From Pricia antarctica (GTDB lineage: Bacteria > Bacteroidota > Bacteroidia > Flavobacteriales > Flavobacteriaceae): 64,000 nt of DNA. The DNA is taken from positions 62,001 through 126,000 of the forward strand of contig NZ_FNAO01000004.1 in the NCBI RefSeq assembly GCF_900101815.1. Direction: 5' to 3'. Shown here piece after piece: positions 17,197 through 25,597 of this stretch. The notes under the pieces were generated by a model. It worked only from the letters and a program-made list of their open reading frames with translations. It was not told the DNA's origin and did not search any database. The first letter of the stretch is position 1, and each line of letters begins with the position of its first letter. The translations under genes and the position numbers were made by a program.

Positions 17197-18109
17197 GGTC
17201 TTGAGGGGAACATCCCAATTAACCAAAGGATGTCAACAAACCAAGTTAAAGTTTACAAGTACTCTTTTTAGATAATTATGTGCCGTTTACACCATTTACT
17301 GTATAGTTAGATCAATTACAATTAATTTGGGCAAATCGATAAGATCTTAAAAAATTGAATCGAGAGATTCAGTTTTGCAGATCATTATAAAATCGGACAC
17401 TAACCAGCCTATTAAATATATTAATTAATCCTTGCCGACGGCAACTTCCGACAGCGTATCCAAGAGCATCTTTTACTACCTTTAGAACCTTCTCATTTTC
17501 GTAATACCATGACGCGTTACCCAAAGGCGGGGTCGTTGCGCAATATGTGGTTAATGCCATAATCGTCGGTCCACACCAACATTTTTCGAGTTAGCTCTAA
17601 TGCGGTAGTTTCGCATATTACATCATAGGAGTTCCTAGATTGCGATTACCAAAAAATGACAATACGGTTGGGGGTTCAGCTCGAAATCGACCCTCCTATT
17701 GGTCCGTGGCTTGTCCAGATGATTACACTGAAATACCTTAAATCACGAAGAACCTGTAGATTAGCGATTAAAGCCTTAATGTCTCGAATAGTATCGGTAA
17801 TATCGACAAAGCGTTCATTATGTCGATTATTTGGTACTATCATGGACATTTTTTTGAATCTCTCCTTCTCATATAAGAATTCATCTAAATCTTTTTATTC
17901 GCTTGATCTATCAAACTCCCATACCATCCTATTCAACTATTTATTTCATAAGATTGATCCGATACAAATACGGATCTCATATTAAAAAATGTTAAATAAA
18001 TGGTATTTATGTTAAATATGGGTCCTTTTTAAAACCGCGTCGTTTCATGTTACGTTGGTATTAATAGTAAAGAATTACAAACGGATTTAATAACTAAAAC
18101 ACAATCATT
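17197..18109. other. Gene-poor 0.9-kb stretch with possible coding relics
   Basis: No intact gene. The segment is AT-rich and holds promoter regions for the kinase (17200-17330, minus) and for the ferritin-like gene (near 18051: TACGTTGG, a 7/8 match to the -7 consensus). Between 17500 and 17920 the minus strand contains protein-like fragments split by stops and frame changes, described separately. Confidence 0.4.
17500..17920 (-). pseudogene. Possible decayed gene fragments
   Basis: On the minus strand one frame gives a fragment containing FVDITDTIRDIKALIANL and VLRDLRYFSVIIW. A second frame gives VICETTALELTRKMLVW followed by TDDYGINHILRNDPAFG and a stop. Upstream in another frame WYGSLIDQANKK precedes an A5 run where the frame changes. 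The amino-acid composition of each piece looks coding, but no piece has a proper start and I cannot name a family. This may be a degraded gene or two, or chance. Confidence 0.25.
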
Positions 18110-18886
18110 ATGAAAAAACAGAAGATTACGGTCATCCGACCGAACGGAAACTCCGGAAATCCCCGAAGACAGTTTCTCAAACTGGGCGGATTAGCGGTGG
18201 CCGGTGCCGGCCTAATGATGGCCTGTAGCAAAGACGAGATGGCTCAAGCGCCTCAACCAATGCCACAACCGAATGCCAATGGCGACGATGACATGACGCC
18301 GGATGAAATGGGTATTTTCGATTTGGGCGAGGGCGATCTGGGCGTTTTGAATTACGCCTATGCCCTTGAACAATTAGAGGCCGATTTTTACACCAAGGTG
18401 GTTAACGGTTTTTACACCAACTGCTCCCAAGAGGAAAAGATGGTATTGACCGACCTTTATAACCATGAGGTAAATCACCGAGAGTTCTTTAGGGCAGCGA
18501 TTGGTGCTGCAGTAGGCGACAAGAAGGAGCTGATATTACCGGATCTGGAATTTGATTACGGCGATTTTGACTTTAGTAACCGAGATCAGGTATTGAATAC
18601 CGCGAAGGTTCTTGAAGATACTGGCGTATCTGCTTATAACGGTGCCGGTCAACTACTAAAGAATCCGATATATTTGGTTTTGGCCGGTAAGATCGTTTCG
18701 GTTGAGGCGCGACATGCTTCTGCCATCCGGACCTTGGTAAATCCTGGATCTGCAGATTTTGCAGGTGATGACGTGGTCACGGTTGATAATGGACTCGACC
18801 TTGCCAAAAACCCTTCCGAGGTGCTTAGCGCGGTTGCAGGACTGGGCTGGCTGCAAACTGAATTCACAGCGAAATTTTTACCGTAA
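18110..18886 (+). CDS. Ferritin-like lipoprotein with twin-arginine signal
   Basis: A 258-residue protein. The N terminus NPRRQFLKLGGLAVAGAG with MMACS (Cys39) combines a twin-arginine motif and a lipobox. A Met/Pro-rich linker follows. The body is a Ferritin_2-type four-helix domain with candidate di-metal ligands in YALEQLEADFY, LYNHEVNHREFF (E-x-x-H), EDTGVSAYNG and VSVEARHASAIR (E-x-x-H). Relatives are annotated as ferritin-like or desiccation-related proteins, and the activity is uncharacterised. The next gene is a paralogous domain 31 bp downstream; the two are co-transcribed up to the terminator at 19790. Confidence 0.88.
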   Translation: MKKQKITVIRPNGNSGNPRRQFLKLGGLAVAGAGLMMACSKDEMAQAPQPMPQPNANGDDDMTPDEMGIFDLGEGDLGVLNYAYALEQLEADFYTKVVNGFYTNCSQEEKMVLTDLYNHEVNHREFFRAAIGAAVGDKKELILPDLEFDYGDFDFSNRDQVLNTAKVLEDTGVSAYNGAGQLLKNPIYLVLAGKIVSVEARHASAIRTLVNPGSADFAGDDVVTVDNGLDLAKNPSEVLSAVAGLGWLQTEFTAKFLP

Positions 18887-18917
18887 AGGACTACTAACAC
18901 TATAAAAACAATATATC

Positions 18918-19748
18918 ATGAATATTATAAAATTTTTAGATGAATTTACCACCGACAATTTGGTCGCGAAAAAATCTTCGAGACGAGATATGTTCGGCAC
19001 TTTTGGATCTTTGGGAAAAAAAGCCGTTATGTCCGCCATACCATTTGGTTTGGCTACCATGCCAGCGAAAATGTTCGCACAGGATTCCGGAAACGCAGCT
19101 GTTGACGCCCTACAATTAGCCTTGACATTGGAATATCTCGAGAATGAGTTTTACAACCGCGCCATCAATTGTACGGTACTTCCCGACGGAAGGCCGCGTA
19201 TCGTATACGAGCAAATCGCAAAACACGAGGCGGCTCACGTCGATTTTTTGATTGCCGGCTTGGAAGGCGCGGGCGTAGAGCCCGTAGCTAAACCGGAATT
19301 CGACTTTACCGCCGGGGGGATGTTCGATCCCTTTCTTGAAAACGGTACGGACAAAGAAACCGCATATGCCCAGCTGTTAGCATTGGCACAAGCATTCGAA
19401 GATACCGGCGTACGGGCCTACAAAGGTCAGGCGACCAATCTTCAGGGTACGCCGTTTTTAACGGCCGCCCTACAGATCCACTCCGTCGAAGCAAGACACG
19501 CTTCTGAAATTAGGAGATTGAGAGGATTAAAAGGATGGATTACCGGCAACGAAAGAGGCGCCGGAATGCCCGAAGCAACCCAAGCTGTTTACAATGGTGA
19601 GGAAAATATAACCCAAGGTGGCGTCGATGTGACCACATTGGGTGACGGAGACCCGTTCGGATTTGATGCTTCTACCGAAGCTTATGATGAGCCAATAACC
19701 GGTGATACTGCCGTAGCTATTGCGAGTCTATTTATTAAAGCGTCATAG
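18918..19748 (+). CDS. Ferritin-like domain protein (second copy)
   Basis: A 276-residue paralogue of the preceding gene. It has a twin-arginine-like RRDMFGTFGSLGKKAVM about 22 residues in, then a hydrophobic segment ending in AKMFAQ, and no lipobox, so it is probably a soluble exported protein. Candidate metal ligands are conserved in order: TLEYLENEFYNRA, KHEAAHVDFLIAG, EDTGVRAYKG and SVEARHASEIRRLR. The C-terminal 60 residues are acidic and lack the ferritin pattern. In Bacteroidota these two ferritin-like genes usually occur as a pair, one of them anchored. Confidence 0.88.
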   Translation: MNIIKFLDEFTTDNLVAKKSSRRDMFGTFGSLGKKAVMSAIPFGLATMPAKMFAQDSGNAAVDALQLALTLEYLENEFYNRAINCTVLPDGRPRIVYEQIAKHEAAHVDFLIAGLEGAGVEPVAKPEFDFTAGGMFDPFLENGTDKETAYAQLLALAQAFEDTGVRAYKGQATNLQGTPFLTAALQIHSVEARHASEIRRLRGLKGWITGNERGAGMPEATQAVYNGEENITQGGVDVTTLGDGDPFGFDASTEAYDEPITGDTAVAIASLFIKAS

Positions 19749-19789
19749 TTGTAAAAACTTAATTGATTTTCGTTTTAGGTTTTTTGATG

Positions 19790-19823
19790 AGCACTGCTGG
19801 GTAAAACCAGTGGTGCTTTTTTT
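19790..19823 (+). terminator. Intrinsic terminator after ferritin-like pair
   Basis: AGCACTGCTGG (19790-19800), loop GTAAAA, CCAGTGGTGCT (19807-19817): an 11-bp stem with two G-T wobbles followed by seven T. It ends the ferritin-like operon 42 bp after its last stop codon and separates it from sorA. Confidence 0.85.
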
Positions 19824-19954
19824 ATGCCTTCACGTCCAATTACTCACAAATTTTAGATTGAGACCTCGGTAAACTTGTAAGATATCAAGGTTTATGTTTA
19901 ATTTTAGAGTCGATTCGAAAGAAATTCAAAAAGTATAATACAACCCAGTAGTCG

Positions 19955-21175
19955 ATGCAACGAAGAAATTTTGTACAAAAAGCCACGTTGGCTTCCATGA
20001 CCGCTTTATTGAGCGCCGATATTGTATTTGGTGCGTCCATGCCCAAATATTACCTACCGCTCGGTCTGCAAGACCCCGATCCCTTTAAAATGTTCGACAA
20101 GAACAAGGAAATGGTGGTACTGAACGATAAACCATGGAATATCGAGGCCCAAGCCCATTTGTTGGATGACAAGGTAACTCCCAATACAGCTATGTTTATC
20201 CGAAACAACGGCCTTATACCCGATGACCCGGATACTGCGAGCTGGACACTAGCCATTGACGGGGAATCAGCAAAGGAACAAAAATCATACACCCTTCAAG
20301 AATTGAAATCAAAATTCAAAACGCATACCTATCAGCTTACCTTGGAGTGCGGAGGCAATGGTCGCAGCGAATTCGATCCCCCGGCCAAAGGAAATCAATG
20401 GACTATCGGTGCCGTGTCATGTGCGAAATGGACGGGCGTGCGATTGCGAGACGTTTTGGAAGATGTTGGCGTGAAACCGGACGCTGTCTATATCGGCTAC
20501 CACGCTGCGGATAAACATTTGAGCCAGAATCCTGATAAAGAACCGATTTCGCGCGGCGCCCCAATGGCCAAAGCTATGCAAGAGGAGACGCTATTGGCAT
20601 TTCAGATGAACGGCGCCGATATTCCCTTGGCACACGGATACCCCTTACGTCTAGTTGCAGGGGGATGGCCAGCCTCGGTTTCGGGCAAATGGTTGAACCG
20701 CATCAGTATCCGAAACAAGGTTCATGACGGTGCCAAGATGGAGAGTCCCTCTTATCGGGTGCCCTGCAATCCGGTCGCCCCCGGTGAAAAGGTTAAGGAT
20801 GAGGATATGTGCATAATCGAATCCATGCCCGTTAAATCCTTGATTACGTATCCCAAATCGGGAGCGATGCTCAAGGAAGGGCAATCCCTGAACATCCGCG
20901 GCCATGCTTGGGCCGGGGAATTGGAGGTGGCCCAAATGGAATATTCCATCGATTTCGGGGCGACCTGGAAAGATTGTCCCATAGAAAGACCCGCCAATCG
21001 CTTGGCTTGGCAGCATTTTTCCGCTAGAATAAATTTTCCCAAAAAAGGGTATTACGAAATCTGGGCCAAGGCAACGGACTCCCAAGGCGTTTCACAACCT
21101 ATGTTATTGCCGGCATGGAATCCTAAAGGGTATTTAAACAATGCGTGTCATCGCATTGCGGTGAAGATAGGTTGA
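19955..21175 (+). CDS. Sulfite oxidase-type molybdoprotein (SorA-like)
   Basis: A 406-residue exported enzyme with an N-terminal MQRRNFVQKATLASM twin-arginine-type signal, as expected for a cofactor inserted before export. The oxidoreductase molybdopterin domain has C132 in LTLECGGNGR as the probable Mo ligand, then VSCAKWTGVRLRDVL and GYPLRLVAGGWPASVSGKWL. The C-terminal Mo-co dimerisation domain follows (SGAMLKEGQSLNIRGHAWAG). It should oxidise sulfite, or a similar oxyanion or sulfoxide substrate, in the periplasm, passing electrons to a cytochrome c. The adjacent cytochrome gene supports this. Confidence 0.85.
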   Translation: MQRRNFVQKATLASMTALLSADIVFGASMPKYYLPLGLQDPDPFKMFDKNKEMVVLNDKPWNIEAQAHLLDDKVTPNTAMFIRNNGLIPDDPDTASWTLAIDGESAKEQKSYTLQELKSKFKTHTYQLTLECGGNGRSEFDPPAKGNQWTIGAVSCAKWTGVRLRDVLEDVGVKPDAVYIGYHAADKHLSQNPDKEPISRGAPMAKAMQEETLLAFQMNGADIPLAHGYPLRLVAGGWPASVSGKWLNRISIRNKVHDGAKMESPSYRVPCNPVAPGEKVKDEDMCIIESMPVKSLITYPKSGAMLKEGQSLNIRGHAWAGELEVAQMEYSIDFGATWKDCPIERPANRLAWQHFSARINFPKKGYYEIWAKATDSQGVSQPMLLPAWNPKGYLNNACHRIAVKIG

Positions 21176-21211
21176 TGTCGGATAACCCGCGTCGTCGATG
21201 TTTCTTCGAGC

Positions 21212-21247
21212 CGCTCGACTACACTCAAGATAAAGTAAAGTTGAGAG
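21212..21247 (+). repeat. Dispersed 36-bp intergenic repeat, degenerate copy
   Basis: A diverged copy of the element best preserved at 53746 and 36878; the core ACTCAAGATAAAGTAAAG is shared in outline. It lies between the sulfite oxidase and cytochrome genes. Confidence 0.45.
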
Positions 21248-21350
21248 GGGTTCTTGCTCGCATCATTTAGATCTCGCCTGCCCCTGTGCTGATCGCAGTA
21301 AAAGAGCTCGACCGGACCGTTAAGCTAAAACGAATTTAAATTGGATTGAT

Positions 21351-21815
21351 ATGTCGGAGCAAAATAAATTCTGGAAAAGTTCAAGGCGGATATACCGTTT
21401 TTTGATAGTGGTCTGCGTCTTGGCGCTCGTTTCGGGAATCGTCATTTTCTATTTGAACCACGACGATATCGATAGCGATGAGAATGGAGAAAAACAATAC
21501 ACAACGTTCTCCGATGACGATCCGAACCGCATAGAAAATGGCATACATGTCCGCACTGGCCTTACCGATGCACCGGGACTGCAAGAGACGGTAGCTAACT
21601 GTACCAGTTGCCATTCCGCTAAATTGGTCATGCAAAATCGGATGAGTGCCGAACGTTGGCATGCCACTATCCGCTGGATGCAGGAAACACAGAACCTATG
21701 GCCCTTGGGTGCAAACGAAGCTATTATCGTCAACTATCTGACAACCAATTATCCACCCAAGAACAAAGGCAGAAGGGAAACTTTGGTCGGTGTGGATTGG
21801 TACGAGTTGAAGTAA
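21351..21815 (+). CDS. Membrane-anchored monohaem cytochrome c (SorB-like)
   Basis: A 154-residue protein with one N-terminal transmembrane helix (YRFLIVVCVLALVSGIVIF) and one c-type haem site, CTSCH at residues 84-88. Met94 or Met98 (KLVMQNRM) is the likely axial ligand. This arrangement, a small cytochrome beside a molybdenum sulfite oxidase, is that of SorAB sulfite:cytochrome c oxidoreductases, so it is inferred to accept electrons from the upstream enzyme and feed the respiratory chain. The 175-bp gap between the genes holds a dispersed repeat, so separate promoters are possible. Confidence 0.82.
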   Translation: MSEQNKFWKSSRRIYRFLIVVCVLALVSGIVIFYLNHDDIDSDENGEKQYTTFSDDDPNRIENGIHVRTGLTDAPGLQETVANCTSCHSAKLVMQNRMSAERWHATIRWMQETQNLWPLGANEAIIVNYLTTNYPPKNKGRRETLVGVDWYELK

Positions 21816-21929
21816 TATCTGCCCTTATGGAATTTAGCATAAAGGGGACCAAAGAAAAAGCGGAAGGCGCGTGATGATTTTGGTACGGCTTTAGGGATTC
21901 TTTGCGCTCCTAGTGTTTTAATTACTGTT

Positions 21930-24155
21930 CTAGAGCGGGATGTTGATACCTAAACTAATATTCCGCCCAATATTCGAAATACCATTCGTTTTTAAACGGG
22001 AAAGGTGCGAAATATAGTCTCTATCCAAAATATTATTCCCGCTGACACGAATATCCATAGATTGCTTAAAAATAGAAACCGTTCCTCCAAATCCGATATT
22101 CACTAAAGAATATCCTTCCGTAGTGGTCTCAAACGTACTGACCTTATCCTGTTTAAAAACGGATTTCAAGGTTAGGAAAACGTAACTGGAGTTTAACCAT
22201 GAATCTTTTCTAGCAAATTCTGTACGTAGCGTGTTCGTAAGGCTATTGGCTGGAATCAGCGGCAGATATTCATCAGTGGCCGATTTTCCGGTGACGGTCT
22301 CGAAACTGCTTTCCACATGCAACCAGTCTAAGGGATGCGGATGAATGTGCACTCCTATTTCGCCGCCGTAAAGGTTGGCATTCTGTTGATTGTATATGAA
22401 AACGGCGTTTCCGTCGATGGTTGAACCGTTGGGTTCTATAAAGATGTAATCGTTGATGGTATTATAAAAACCATTGACATAAATTTCTAGATGTTCGTTG
22501 CCATATTCCAATGAGAGGTCGGTCTGCAAATTCTGCTCGTTCTTCAGTGCGCCATTGCCGATTTCATACCGATTGGTGCCCTCGTGGACACCGTTGGAGG
22601 TCAGTTCCGCCAAGTTCGGTGCGCGAAATCCGGTAGCGAGGTTGATGCGGCCGGTAAAATTTTTCAGAATATCATTTTTATAGCCTATCGCTGCATTGAA
22701 GCTGTTGAATTTTCGATTCAAAGTCTCAATAAAACCTTCTTCTCCCAAGACTCCGTTCGCTTCCCCGGCAATGGAGCGGTGGTCGTACCGAATTCCTAAT
22801 TGCAGGTCGCTATCGTTTTTAAAATGCAGGTGCGAGGTGCCCAGAACGCCAATATCATCGGTGGTGGCATCGGGAATTAATATTTCTTCGCCAAAATTGG
22901 TGTTCGTCTGGTGCATGCCTTGAGCGCCGACAATGGTTTCGAGGTTGCCCCATTTGGGCAAATGATACTGTAGGTTGTAATTAAAGGTGGCCAGGTTCAT
23001 ATCCAGTGTCGCACCTTCTTCGCCCTCCTCAAACTCCTTTCGAGTGTTGAAGGTGTAGCCCAAAGTGGCTTCCAAGCTCGATTTGTCGAAAAAAACGTTC
23101 GTTTTGGAACTTAGAATGTGGTTGTCGATCTGCTGATAAGGTGATTCCGGGCTCCGGTCGCTGGTCTGCTGACCGATTTCTTCGGGAACACCCAATTTTA
23201 AGTTGTTGTAGTTGTATCTCAGCTCGGTCTTGAAAGTGGTGGATTGATATCCCAGTCCCGTTTTCAAATCGTACTCCCCAAATCGGGAATTGGTGACGTT
23301 CTGACCCCCGCCGGTCCCGTAATCGGTATGGCTCGCCGCACTTCCCCGAATTAGGAATTTTAATTTTTCGGAAGATGTGGCTATGCCCGCGTTGCCATCG
23401 AATCCGGTGGTATTTGAGAAATAGTTCAGATTGACATCCCCCTCCGTTTCTCCCGCGTTGGCAAATTTCTCGGGATTCAGGTACAGCACCCCGCCCATGG
23501 CGTCCGATCCGTAGAGTAGGGTGGCGGGGCCTTTGATAACCTCCACGCTCTCGATGCCGGCATCGCTGATTCCCAAGCCGTGTTCGTCGCCAAATTGCTG
23601 GTTTTCAAGGCGAACGCCTTGTGTATAGACCAAAACGCGATTGGAGCTTAGGCCCCGAATCACGGGTTTGCCGATGCCCAGTCCAGTAGATACGCTTTCC
23701 ACGCCCGGTATATTGGTGATGCCTTCCGAAAGTGTCACGGCGCCCTTGGTCTTCAGTTCGGCCACGCTGGCGCGTTCTACCTTCATTACGTTTTCACGTT
23801 GTAGTTTGTGAAAGGGCGTCGAGACGATGACCTCTTCCATTTCAATCGCAGTGGGAGAAAGCGCGACGTTAATCGCGTTGCTTCCCTTTTTGAGCGTTAA
23901 GGTTTTTGAATAGGTCTGGAAACCAATGGAGGAAACTAAGATCTTATAGTTTCCGGTAGGCAGTGCGTTGATTTTAAATTGTCCGTTTTCATCGCTGATA
24001 CTGCCTTTTTCTAGTTGTGGAAAATAGACGTCCGCGCCGAAAAGTGGTGAACCTGACGCATCATCGCTGATACTGCCTTCCAGCGAATTTTGGGATTGCC
24101 CATAAAGGGCGAACATTGCCAAAAGCAATGTTATATAGATACGTTGCATATACAT
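21930..24155 (-). CDS. TonB-dependent outer-membrane receptor
   Basis: About 741 residues from ATG 24155 (MYMQRIYITLLLAMFALYGQ signal; ATG 24149 is equally possible). The domain order is a carboxypeptidase-regulatory-like beta-sandwich (LEGSISDDASGSPLFGADV to about residue 105), a plug (VIRGLSSNRVLVYTQGVRL and VEVIKGPATLLYGSDAMGG), then a beta-barrel with an HPHPLDW loop. It imports a ligand using TonB energy. The His-rich small protein encoded just upstream suggests a metal or metal-chelate substrate (zinc or copper), but this is inference. No SusD partner is nearby. Confidence 0.92.
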   Translation of the reverse strand: MYMQRIYITLLLAMFALYGQSQNSLEGSISDDASGSPLFGADVYFPQLEKGSISDENGQFKINALPTGNYKILVSSIGFQTYSKTLTLKKGSNAINVALSPTAIEMEEVIVSTPFHKLQRENVMKVERASVAELKTKGAVTLSEGITNIPGVESVSTGLGIGKPVIRGLSSNRVLVYTQGVRLENQQFGDEHGLGISDAGIESVEVIKGPATLLYGSDAMGGVLYLNPEKFANAGETEGDVNLNYFSNTTGFDGNAGIATSSEKLKFLIRGSAASHTDYGTGGGQNVTNSRFGEYDLKTGLGYQSTTFKTELRYNYNNLKLGVPEEIGQQTSDRSPESPYQQIDNHILSSKTNVFFDKSSLEATLGYTFNTRKEFEEGEEGATLDMNLATFNYNLQYHLPKWGNLETIVGAQGMHQTNTNFGEEILIPDATTDDIGVLGTSHLHFKNDSDLQLGIRYDHRSIAGEANGVLGEEGFIETLNRKFNSFNAAIGYKNDILKNFTGRINLATGFRAPNLAELTSNGVHEGTNRYEIGNGALKNEQNLQTDLSLEYGNEHLEIYVNGFYNTINDYIFIEPNGSTIDGNAVFIYNQQNANLYGGEIGVHIHPHPLDWLHVESSFETVTGKSATDEYLPLIPANSLTNTLRTEFARKDSWLNSSYVFLTLKSVFKQDKVSTFETTTEGYSLVNIGFGGTVSIFKQSMDIRVSGNNILDRDYISHLSRLKTNGISNIGRNISLGINIPL

Positions 24156-24201
24156 ATTGATTAATGTAATTCTTAAATAAAACAATGTTAATGACAAAGA
24201 A

Positions 24202-24531
24202 TTATGCAACACAGGGAGGACCCCTTAATACGAAATGATGTTTTTGGAATTTATTAAGGAAGGAATAGGGAGGGTAATTGTTTTGAGGTAAAACTACAGG
24301 AAGCTTTTTCGTAACCGTCCAAAAGGAAGGATAGAATTGGGGAGAAAGTTTGAACTTTTGAAAGGCGCAATCTACTTCAGCCTCATGTACATGCAACGTT
24401 TTAGCATTCTTACATTCCGGGTGGTGGTGTTCAAAAAGGGCATGGGACAATTTGGTCAGCGATGGCGCTAAAATGCAGGCGACCAAAAGCAGACAAATAG
24501 AGGAAACAAAAAAGGATGCAATCCGTCGCAT
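24202..24531 (-). CDS. His/Cys-rich small exported protein
   Basis: A 109-residue protein with an N-terminal hydrophobic segment (FFVSSICLLLVACILAP). A potential metal-binding cluster follows: FEHHHPEC, then LHVHEAEVDC. The tail QKHHFVLRGPPCVA ends in an LRGPP motif. Similar small proteins precede TonB receptors in flavobacteria, but I cannot name the family with certainty. It ends 47 bp before the receptor start and is probably transcribed with it. A role as a metal sensor, binding protein or trap is inferred from composition and context only. Confidence 0.65.
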   Translation of the reverse strand: MRRIASFFVSSICLLLVACILAPSLTKLSHALFEHHHPECKNAKTLHVHEAEVDCAFQKFKLSPQFYPSFWTVTKKLPVVLPQNNYPPYSFLNKFQKHHFVLRGPPCVA

Positions 24532-24598
24532 GCGGTAAAACTAAGAAAACATAAGGTAGGTAGGTGTTAAGAAATTGTAAAGTGCTTCGACGTTGTAT

Positions 24599-24907
24599 TC
24601 ATTTGAACAGAAATCCCAATCCCAAACGGTTTAGCGTTTTCTTTTCAAAATTCCAGAAGAACGTGAACTGGCCGAAAAGCCATCCGATGAGTACCAATAA
24701 AACCTGATAGATAGGAAAAATCAATAGAATACGTACCGGCCAGAATAACCAAGGGTTCGTGGTTTCCCGGTCCAGCCCAATAAATTCTGTTATTGGGGCT
24801 GCCAATTTTGTCGCCGCGGAACCTGTCACGGCGAACACGATACAAATAATGACAATCTGGAAATTGGTGTCAATGCCCCAGCGTTTTTTTAGTTTTTCTA
24901 TTTTCAA
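24599..24907 (-). CDS. DUF6787-type membrane protein
   Basis: A 102-residue protein with a basic N terminus (IEKLKKRWGID), two long hydrophobic helices (FQIVIICIVFAVTGSAATKL and FWPVRILLIFPIYQVLLVLI) and a basic, aromatic C terminus (FFWNFEKKTLNRLGLGFLFK). This matches the small Bacteroidota family I recall as DUF6787, of unknown function. The start is TTG at 24907; no ATG is in frame, and a perfect -7 box (24925-24932) predicts a 13-nt leader before that TTG, which supports it. Confidence 0.75.
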   Translation of the reverse strand: MKIEKLKKRWGIDTNFQIVIICIVFAVTGSAATKLAAPITEFIGLDRETTNPWLFWPVRILLIFPIYQVLLVLIGWLFGQFTFFWNFEKKTLNRLGLGFLFK

Positions 24908-24924
24908 GCGAAATCCTTTGGGTT

Positions 24925-24932
24925 CAAATATA
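24925..24932 (-). promoter_or_regulatory. -7 box for DUF6787 gene
   Basis: TATATTTG on the minus strand, a perfect TAnnTTTG match, 17 nt before the TTG start. Confidence 0.6.
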
Positions 24933-24967
24933 CGGATTTACAGTTGAAAGAAATTGTACTGCACATA

Positions 24968-25486
24968 TCAAAACTGATATCGGACACCTAGGGCAATATC
25001 AAAATTAAAGCGATTGTCAAAATTCCCGAAACCGACGACACCGTATTCGGGGCGAACGTCCAAGGAGACTAAAACCGGAATATCAAAGTTGTACTCGATA
25101 CCGACATCGCCGGCGACAAGGGCAAAAAAGCCACCATCGACTTCTTCTATAACGTTAGGGTTATTTGCGTTGGGAACCGGTTCAAAGCTTACACTACCTA
25201 CACCCGCACCGAAGCCATAATACCAGTTTAGGCCGCGATCGATGCCATATACCCATTGGTACAATCCGGTCAGTTTGATTGCATCGTGCTCCCGGCTATC
25301 CCTGTAGCCAAAATCGATTTCCGCTCTTGTGTATCGCCCTAATAACCGTTGGTACGATATTTCGGCGCCGAAACCGTCGCTGTCCCCCAAGCGGAGTCCG
25401 AAGGCGTTATCGGCGATTTCTTGGGCTTGTAAGTTGGTAAATGAAGTGCAGATGCCCATTAAAAGTAGCATACTAAATATTTTCAT
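24968..25486 (-). CDS. Outer-membrane beta-barrel protein
   Basis: A 172-residue protein with a clear signal peptide (MKIFSMLLLMGICTSFTNLQA then QE). A series of amphipathic strands follows (GAEISYQRLLGRYTRAEIDF, GLNWYYGFGAGVGSVSFEP), ending in FNFDIALGVRYQF, the terminal aromatic residue expected for barrel insertion by Bam. Size and pattern fit an eight-stranded OmpW/OmpA-like barrel of unknown role. It is divergent from the dehydrogenase at 25598; the two promoters lie 34 bp apart. Confidence 0.82.
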   Translation of the reverse strand: MKIFSMLLLMGICTSFTNLQAQEIADNAFGLRLGDSDGFGAEISYQRLLGRYTRAEIDFGYRDSREHDAIKLTGLYQWVYGIDRGLNWYYGFGAGVGSVSFEPVPNANNPNVIEEVDGGFFALVAGDVGIEYNFDIPVLVSLDVRPEYGVVGFGNFDNRFNFDIALGVRYQF

Positions 25487-25529
25487 GGTATTTTGTTTGA
25501 ATATGTTGATTTATATGGATTTCCGGGTT

Positions 25530-25537
25530 CAAAAATA
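25530..25537 (-). promoter_or_regulatory. -7 box for barrel protein gene
   Basis: TATTTTTG on the minus strand, a perfect consensus match, 43 nt before ATG 25486. Confidence 0.6.
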
Positions 25538-25570
25538 TAGTTTTGCCGTATCCCTTCAACCATAAAAACT

Positions 25571-25578
25571 TACTTTTG
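25571..25578 (+). promoter_or_regulatory. -7 box for FAD/FeS dehydrogenase
   Basis: TACTTTTG, a perfect TAnnTTTG match, 19 nt before the TTG start at 25598. It predicts a leader of about 15 nt. Confidence 0.6.
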
Positions 25579-25597
25579 CAATCAAAATTGCTTTCCA

